Below, piece after piece: positions 63,993-64,000 of a DNA stretch of 64,000 bases. A model generated the notes under the pieces. That model had not been told where the DNA came from. It saw only the letters and a program-made list of their open reading frames with translations, and did not search any database. Origin of the DNA: an uncultured Actinomycetes bacterium (GTDB lineage: Bacteria > Actinomycetota > Acidimicrobiia > Acidimicrobiales > RAAP-2); the NCBI GenBank assembly GCA_903830655.1, contig CAIKUQ010000048.1, positions 16,845 to 80,844 on the forward strand, read 5' to 3'. Position numbers and translations under genes: made by a program. The stretch's first letter is position 1. Each line of letters opens with the position of its first letter.

Positions 63993-64000
63993 CGAAGTAG

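Overview
Chromosomal window from an actinobacterium. The gene content suggests a streamlined Acidimicrobiia-like lineage, but that is inference from synteny and protein style, not a database result. Most of it is dense core genome: the end of the ribosomal alpha operon (rpmJ-rpsM-rpsK-rpsD-rpoA-rplQ-truA), rplM-rpsI, glmM-glmS-acpS-alr, the t6A genes tsaE-tsaB-rimI-tsaD, groES-groEL with a CIRCE element, guaB3-like/guaA/pcrA, a DprE2-DprE1-UbiA decaprenyl-phosphoryl-arabinose module, sucCD-folD-cupin-metF-icd-mdh, Sdh1-type sdhBAC, ctaF-ctaD-ctaC-tatA, azlCD, a two-component system, pntAA-pntAB-pntB, ferredoxin-gltX, and tRNA-Gln(CTG) at the right edge. Accessory parts are: (i) a 5-gene NMT1-type ABC importer + sulfatase operon; (ii) an NCS1 permease / NTF2-like / amidase / ureohydrolase / cyclase cluster; (iii) a DoxX-(Cys-rich)-Rieske fusion in an operon with a response regulator and histidine kinase; (iv) a GH1-like protein lacking the catalytic NEP motif. 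I saw no CRISPR array, insertion sequence, prophage or recognisable defence island. The best leads are the Rieske fusion/TCS operon, the amidase-ureohydrolase cluster (with a candidate AUA start codon), the apparent DprE1 Cys-to-Ala change, and the pattern of convergent genes whose stop codons abut or overlap.
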